Shown piece after piece: positions 58,601 through 64,000 of a DNA stretch of 64,000 nt (position 1 is the stretch's first letter; each line of letters opens with the position of its first letter). The notes beneath the pieces are model-generated. The model made no database searches and was not told the origin of the DNA. It worked only from the letters and a program-made list of their open reading frames with translations. This stretch comes from Otatea glauca. Its lineage: Eukaryota > Streptophyta > Magnoliopsida > Poales > Poaceae. The DNA is taken from NCBI GenBank assembly GCA_036346275.1, contig CM070713.1:77368382-77432381 (forward strand), written 5' to 3'. The position numbers were made by a program, and so were the translations under genes.

Positions 58601-60197
58601 TTCAATTTATCTGTCTGCTGATCATGAACAACTGAACACTTAGAGGGAAGATCAAGTGGATCATCTGATGGTTTTACCCTGTCTTCCTGTGCAATGATAT
58701 GCATCTTCTTAAAGTTGCATTGACTTTAAAAAGTAGAATGACATAGACAATGTGTGTACAAGAAGGATTTGTAGATGGTTTAAGCTTTAAGACAAGCGAC
58801 AGTTTGTCAAACCCAAGCTCAAGCATTGCGGATAACAGTGCACATTTCTTAACAAGTTTAGCCCACTTTTCATAACTTACTAACCAAGAGCTTTATTAAA
58901 ACTAGTAGCAGTGTACCCACCTCTCAGCCACATGAAAAGATTTATCTATATAAGTAGAAAGAACCTTTACGGGACTCTCTAAAACAGAGAACAATGTTTC
59001 ATGCCCACAGCTTTGAATGAACTATGGACATGTAGAAATGTCTAATTTAGTTCTCAGGCAGGGGAGCTTTTTGCTTAGATTGCATTTCTACTAGCTTAAA
59101 TTTGGTCCATCCTTCCATCTCTGTGTCAGTTCTTGATGATGTTCTAAATCTCTTCCCTGATTTAGCTATCTCATAATTGGACAGTATATAATAGAAAAGT
59201 TTAAGCATGAATGAAGATAGTGCTGCTTGAGTAGGAAACATATATCTGACTAGATGACAATGAACCTTAATGCTAAATCCAAAGATAGTTCTAACTAAAT
59301 TCAATATATATAAAGTAAAATTTATTGAAGTGACAGGCAACTGAACTCTGAACTGAGAAGTTTACAGAACCAGATAGTCCGTATCAAAACCATGCCAGAT
59401 TTAGCTTGAAAATATTGACCACAAAGATCCTTGCAAACCTACTAAACCTATTATGTAGTAGCATAAACCTATTGTGTGGTAGAACTGAAGAGCCTAGGCT
59501 CATGGCAGATATTCATGATGCACAACAGATAAGCAATATACCTCTGAGTCAGCACCAAACTTCTGTGTCTGCACTTCAGTAATATCTAATTTGGAAGAGC
59601 CCGCTGCTCAAGTTTAGTAAACGGTAAGCATCTTGAATAACCAAAGCGGTTGAATTAATACAGGCAACATGAAGTTTGTATGACTACACTGTATTCCAAC
59701 ATCACAGTTTAAATTCTTGTCCTAATGAAGTAAGATCACCCAAAAGGAAATGATATCGCAAAGTAGTAAAGCGAATTGAATAATGCTACTGACATCACCT
59801 TCCAAGTCAGGATTCTTAAGTAACATGCAATCATTGGTAAACAATTCCTCCACATGTCCTACATCTTCAATAGAAGGCAGATCAACCTTCTCATCATGAA
59901 CAAAATGTTCAAACTGCAAGACTTCGTCCTCTGTAGCAGGAACAAGTGTTCCATCACCTTCAACCTTTTTTAAAAAAGAAGAAGAAAGTAAGTGTTTCTC
60001 AAAGGACAAAGTAAGCAATTGGAAACATCATGGCGAGTTTTGCATATTCAAAAAAATAGTCAATAAGGCATATAACTAAGAAAGTACGAATCTACCCGAA
60101 CTAGCTGGTAAACCACAGGATCGGAGCTGCCATTCTTTTCAAAGTCATTCTCTTCATTCTTACTCTCCAGAACATCTTGCGAACCACCCACCTCCAT
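55677..60197 (-). CDS. Telobox single-MYB protein (TRF-like, TRFL)
   Basis: Plant TRF-like proteins carry a C-terminal MYB/SANT domain with a telobox that reads TTTAGGG-type DNA (family knowledge). Minus-strand coding exons: 60096-60197, 59799-59964, 59542-59585, 57694-58686, 56555-56638, 55836-56096, 55677-55763. All have GT-AG sites, giving 578 residues. The N-terminus starts MEVGGSQDVLESKNEEN and DPVVYQLVR, then EGDGTLVPATEDE. A middle basic block (GRPRRNF) ends exon 4. The MYB starts at about residue 505 (KHHRAWTLCEVLKLVDGV, YGAGKWSEIRRLAF) and its telobox VDLKDKWRN (547-555) is formed across the exon 6/7 junction. Exon 4 holds a 15-residue tandem duplication. A 5' UTR exon lies at about 61722-62080. 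Two MITEs sit in introns 4 and 5. Confidence 0.9.
56198..56453. mobile_element. Stowaway-like MITE in TRFL intron 5
   Basis: 256 bp flanked by TA; tips CTCTCTCCGTCCTAATATAA and TTGCCGAATGGATGGAG. Same family as 3559-3821 (shared CACTAAATCTAAGAAAAAAG-like, AGCATACTACAA and AGTGAAAATATTGCAAT blocks). Confidence 0.85.
57060..57286. mobile_element. Tourist-like MITE in TRFL intron 4
   Basis: 227 bp with inverted tips GGTGTGTTTGGCTG and CCAACCAAACACACC, a common grass PIF/Harbinger or hAT MITE terminus. Flanks read TAA on the left and ATTA on the right, compatible with a 3-bp TWA target. Confidence 0.75.
57556..57571 (+). repeat. poly-G run of 16
   Basis: Sixteen consecutive G on the plus strand (C on the coding strand) in TRFL intron 4. 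The length may be unreliable in sequencing. Confidence 0.9.
57775..57864 (-). repeat. 45-bp in-frame tandem duplication in TRFL exon 4
   Basis: Two adjacent copies (57775-57819, 57820-57864) share AGTGTCCTTTCGGGT and GATAAGTTGTACACA. They encode EVDLVCTTYPTRKDT-like and EVDSLCTTYLTRKDT units. Confidence 0.9.
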
Positions 60198-61721
60198 GGA
60201 TCCGTACAAACTTCATTCAATGCCTGTACTAATCAAAGTCTACCATGAAGAAATTCTACAATCAGATGGAATCAGTTTGAAATTATAGTTTATAAGACTA
60301 ACAAGTCAATGAACAATTCAAAAATCCCGGAAAAATGAATATAAATAGTGTGACAGCACACACAACGATTAAATCTAATTGCACAGAAGAAAATTTGTTG
60401 TAATGAATAAAAATGAGACAAACAAAAGGATTGGGGTCATTGCATAATGCATACAAGCTATTTCAAAAATGAAAGAAAAGATGGTTCTGATTTCATAAGC
60501 TCAGTTCAGTTGTTTGATCGCTGTTCATCATTTAATCATTAGTGGTGTAGCATTGGGTGAAAGTCTGGAATAAACCATCAATTCTAGTTCAATGTAAAAT
60601 GTAGGGTCACAATCTGCAACCAAATTGGAATGCAATTGTCAAGCAAGAGCAACATTTTAAGGAAAAACAAGAATGCAGTGATCAAAATGTTCCAATAAGG
60701 TCAAACATGTGTTACATTGAGAACCTAATAACCAATTTGCATTCGACATGCCAACAGTCAATAAAAGTATCATCCTCCTACTGAGCTTGGCTGCCCAAAA
60801 TTAGTCAAGCATGCATCATCAAATGGTACACAGGACACTTTGCAGTAGCATTAATATCTACTCCAGTTAGTTTTCCCTTATTACTGGATTAGAAGAGTAA
60901 TAATTGATTCCAGCATATGATTCCAAGATCAAGCAAACTCTCTAGTTCTTCATAAAAGCTGAAATCAAACCACATTCACCAATTCTTGAAACAACAGCTC
61001 CAGGATTAAGTAAAAACCCACTGTCTTTAGGCAAAACTCAATTTCTTACATAAATAAAACTCCTCCCTAGAAATAACAAAAGGGATCACATCGAAAAGAG
61101 GCCTTCACAAATCTAAATCCATCAGAGTGACCACAGCAAGCTCTACCCCAAGTAGCTCTTCCTGCTGTTCAATTCGCACTTCAACCGTGAACTCCACCCT
61201 CGATCCATCAGCGTAAGAATTCAACGATTGAGCAAATATCCCCCACTGTATTTACTACATATTAAATCTAGAGCTCGAGTTCCGCAAACAGAGCAAAAAT
61301 CCCACTAAAAGCTACCGAACTACAGAATGATCTAAACGATACGAGCAATCATACCAAACTCGGCTTCAGTTAGCACTACAAAATGCTCGATTAAAGCTGT
61401 CAGAATACCAATTCCAGCCCACGATTACGCAGGATCGAGAATCTGTTCACCTCACGCAAAGCCCATATCACGAGCAAAGGCTCCAACTCAAAACTAAACA
61501 CTAACCCAACACCACAGCAAGCCCGACAATTACTCTCCCCGCAGCTCTATTAACGTCACATCAGCACAGATTCGAGCGCGAAAGCAGATCGATTAAGCAA
61601 AATCCCACGCGTTTGACCATGCAGATTTCAAATTGCCGCACGCATCACCAAATCTAACAAAAAAACAAATGGCTAAAACAGCGTAGAAACGCAGCGATCG
61701 AGCGGATCCGAGTGATCTCAC

Positions 61722-62080
61722 CGCAATCAGCAGCAGTTCGATCCGCGCAGCATTGCTCCGATCGCGCGGGCCGACCGATGGATGGATCAGATCGCCCGAG
61801 AGGGAGACGAAACGGAGGAATCCTCGCTAATCCGCTCCTCGGGTGCTCTGGAGCTTCGTTTTGGTGGTGCGACGATCTAGGAGGATTTCCTTGCCATCGG
61901 AAGGAGTTGGTTTCGAAAAGGGAAGGGGAGTTCGAGGGGTGGGAGCGGCCGGGCGGCTGGGATTGAGTCCGGATGTGGATCCGACGGCTGAGGGTCGAGT
62001 GACGCAGCACGGGGAGAGGCTTCTCGAGCACGGAAAGATTGCGGCGAGGGAGCGTGCTGCGGTAGTCCGCTTCTTGCATT
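61722..62080 (-). other. TRFL 5' UTR exon and likely promoter
   Basis: On the minus strand a donor GCG|GTGAGATC (intron from 61721) and an acceptor TAGTACAG|GCATTG (exon from 60223) frame a 1.5-kb 5' UTR intron. The exon is GC-rich, as usual for grass leaders. The transcription start is estimated from composition only. Confidence 0.5.
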
Positions 62081-62350
62081 GTACTACTTGTTTTTGAGAG
62101 GTGTTTTCGTGCTTTTGTTTTTTTTCCGGAATTTTTTTTTTGCTCTGCAAGCTTGTTTGTAGTTGTAAACAAGCAAATTTACGATTATAAAATGGCAATA
62201 TGTAGTTATTGATGCGATATAATAAGCGTGTTTGCCTTGTTGATGTTAACATAAGTGTCGTTTCGATTTGTAGGTGGCTACGTTTGGTAAACTATTTCCA
62301 TATGGAACTTGAGAGTGAATGCTTGACTGCTTGGTACAGTGTATTTATTA

Positions 62351-62821
62351 TAGGGATGGTCAGATGGGCCGTGTCAATTGGGTTGGTCCGCTGCCTGTCT
62401 GGTACTGTGGGCACGACCAGACATGGCATGCCCTGAATGTAAATGACCATGCCTGGCCATCGTCACGGCCCGTTTAGTTTTTCTTAATTTACGTAGATTT
62501 TTTTTTAAAAATCTACATTTTTTTAAGTTTTCTTAATTATTCTAGGTTTTTCCAAAAAAAATTGTTTTTCAATCTTTCACGATTTCCCAAATTTTCTATT
62601 TTTTTTAATTTTTTTGATTTTATTTTATTTTTAGCGCCAAACGGACCGACCTCGGCCTATGCCAGCACGCCACAGACCGGGAGCCACTCGGGCCATGTTT
62701 GGGCTGTGGCTTCAGTACGTGGGCCAGCACAGCACGCTCAGTTTGTTAGCCGGGCCTAAATAGGTCGTGCCACGATTTAGACGGGCCGTGTCATGTCCGG
62801 CGGCCCATTTGGCCATCACTG
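62351..62821. mobile_element. non-autonomous hAT element, group B
   Basis: 471 bp with tips TAGGGATGGTCAGATGGGCC and, from the right, CAGTGATGGCCAAATGGGCC. Flanks ATTTATTA (62343-62350) and ATGTATTA (62822-62829) are an 8-bp duplication with one mismatch. GC-rich subterminal sequence surrounds an AT-rich centre. It resembles a shortened 46315-49523 without the transposase part. Confidence 0.85.
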
Positions 62822-62870
62822 ATGTATTATATACTCCAACAATTCGTGGATTTTCTTCTAAACTTCTTCT

Positions 62871-63616
62871 CAGGGTTCAAATTTTGGCGAAATTTCATGA
62901 AATCTAGGATTTCGATCGGGAAAGAGATATAAAGTCCCAGCGAAATGATTTTTTTTTAAAATTAGGGTCATTGAAGTGATTTCAGTAATTTTTGACGAAA
63001 TTTCGGTGATTTCGGGCGAAATTTCGGCATTTTGGACCGATTTGCACGATTTTGGGACCACTTTGCATGGTTTTTGGATCAGATTTCACACTAATTTCTT
63101 GTGGAGAATTGTAATGCCTTTTATGAAGAATACATGTGAAAAGTTTGCAAAAAAAATACATATACAAATATGTAACCCCTAACCGGAAACCCTAAATTGG
63201 ATATCGGCTTAAACTCTTAACTCTAACTTGGATTTTAGCCTAAACCCTAACTTGAATTTCGGTCTAAACCCTAGCTTGGATTTCGGTCTTACATAATGTA
63301 TTTCGGCCTAAACCTTAAATTGGAAATTTTATGTGTAAATACCTAGTATTTTGCATTTAAATAGATAGGAAATGCAGGTAAATGCTTGCATGGTTTTTTA
63401 ATATTTTTTTCAATTTTTTTAGCCTCAAGAGACCATTTCATAGCCTTTTGAAAAATCACCAAAAATTCGATGATTTCGGCGGAAATTTTAGTTTCCTTGA
63501 TTTCAAATTTGCCTTTTGAATTCCGTCCTGATTTCATCAAAAATTCTGAAATCTTGCCGAATTTTTCGATTTCAGTCACCCCGAGATGTGATCCAAAAAC
63601 GAAATTTGAAACTTTG
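62871..63616 (+). mobile_element. non-autonomous hAT-type element, copy A4
   Basis: 746 bp. Starts CAGGGTTCAAATTTTGGCG and ends CGAAATTTGAAACTTTG, with exact 8-bp duplications CTTCTTCT (62863-62870, 63617-63624). Same tip and the same ATTTCGG/CGAAATTT words as A1-A3. An inner block (63176-63320) repeats a CCTAA(A)CCCTAA-type phrase with TTGGATTTCGG. Confidence 0.85.
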
Positions 63617-63624
63617 CTTCTTCT

Positions 63625-64000
63625 TCACAGGATTCCTGTTTTTCATTGCCGACGATAACAATACCCTGGAGATGGATATGGCAGCAGCCTTATGGGATAT
63701 TTGGATTAGAAGTATTTTATTGGAATATTTTAGGATCTAGTTTAAATTTAAACTAAATCCTAAAATCTTTCAAAGAATTATCATTTATCCAACTGGGCCT
63801 TAACAGAAAAAAAAAACAAAAAATCCAGGGACAGGAGGCCGGTGTCACCGGCCTGAAATGGGAACGACTCTGTTGGGAACTTGGGAGGCAGTGGCGTTTA
63901 GCAGCGGCCTAGGCGGATCGCTCCTAAGGCAAATGGGTGCGGGGCCTTGGCTGGCCAACGCGTGGTTTAGGGAGAATTAGAGTAGCCGAGGCAAAACGTG
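63625..64000. other. window end, nothing recognised
   Basis: AT-rich then GC-rich sequence without domains or defined repeats. Confidence 0.5.

Noticed and set aside
61654..62252. two minus-strand frames upstream of TRFL
   Set aside because: They span the 5' UTR exon and its donor site and are not continuous with the TRFL reading frame.
63176..63320. telomere-like CCCTAAC repeats
   Set aside because: The words (ACCCTAA, AACCCTA) are separated by TTGGATTTCGG and do not form a regular telomeric array. They belong to a local repeat inside hAT copy A4.

Overview
This is nuclear DNA from a grass (Poaceae). The evidence is five intron-containing plant genes with canonical GT-AG splicing, a dense mix of grass-type transposons (Stowaway-like MITEs opening with a CTCCCTCCGT-like end, hAT and Mutator-like elements, Ty1/copia LTR retrotransposons), and GC-rich first exons. 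The species cannot be fixed from the sequence. The adjacency of a GRF1-like gene and a large RPA1 subunit matches what I remember of rice chromosome 2 (from memory, not checked).

Layout. 1-7.1 kb: the 3' part (13 coding exons) of a DENN-domain protein gene, + strand, with a MITE, a LINE tail and a Mutator-like foldback in its introns. 7.1-28.5 kb: a long spacer upstream of the next gene. It holds two related hAT elements in opposite orientation (10.4-11.8 and 22.6-23.8 kb), a 7.15-kb decayed copia element (14.1-21.2 kb) carrying a nested solo-LTR-like insert, a third hAT, a MITE and a 1.2-kb TIR element, with low-copy-looking islands between. 28.5-30.4 kb: a GROWTH-REGULATING FACTOR gene (QLQ and WRC domains, miR396 site), + strand. 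30.4-37.4 kb: repeats, ending in a MITE nested in a MITE. 37.7-45.2 kb: an intact five-exon ATG12 gene, + strand, whose second intron is 6.65 kb because it contains a complete 4.7-kb copia element and a 1.0-kb Mutator-like element. 46.3-49.5 kb: a full-length hAT transposon with a broken transposase, ending 265 bp before the start codon of RPA1. 49.8-53.0 kb: RPA1, + strand. 55.7-62.1 kb: a telobox MYB (TRF-like) gene, - strand, with two MITEs in its introns. 62.35-63.6 kb: two hAT elements of different families side by side.

How the genes relate. The five genes are independent transcription units: membrane-traffic regulation (DENN), growth control (GRF), autophagy (ATG12), replication and repair (RPA1) and telomere-repeat-type DNA binding (TRF-like MYB). 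No operon-like or biosynthetic cluster is visible. I did not find a clearly new biological system. The strongest signals are mobile-element structures with defined ends and target-site duplications: a hAT-type family built of degenerate tandem units, a palindrome array inside an LTR, a copia element with a shredded interior but preserved LTRs, and transposons placed in introns or promoters of conserved genes. Exon boundaries were derived by hand from reading frame and splice sites; no search was run.
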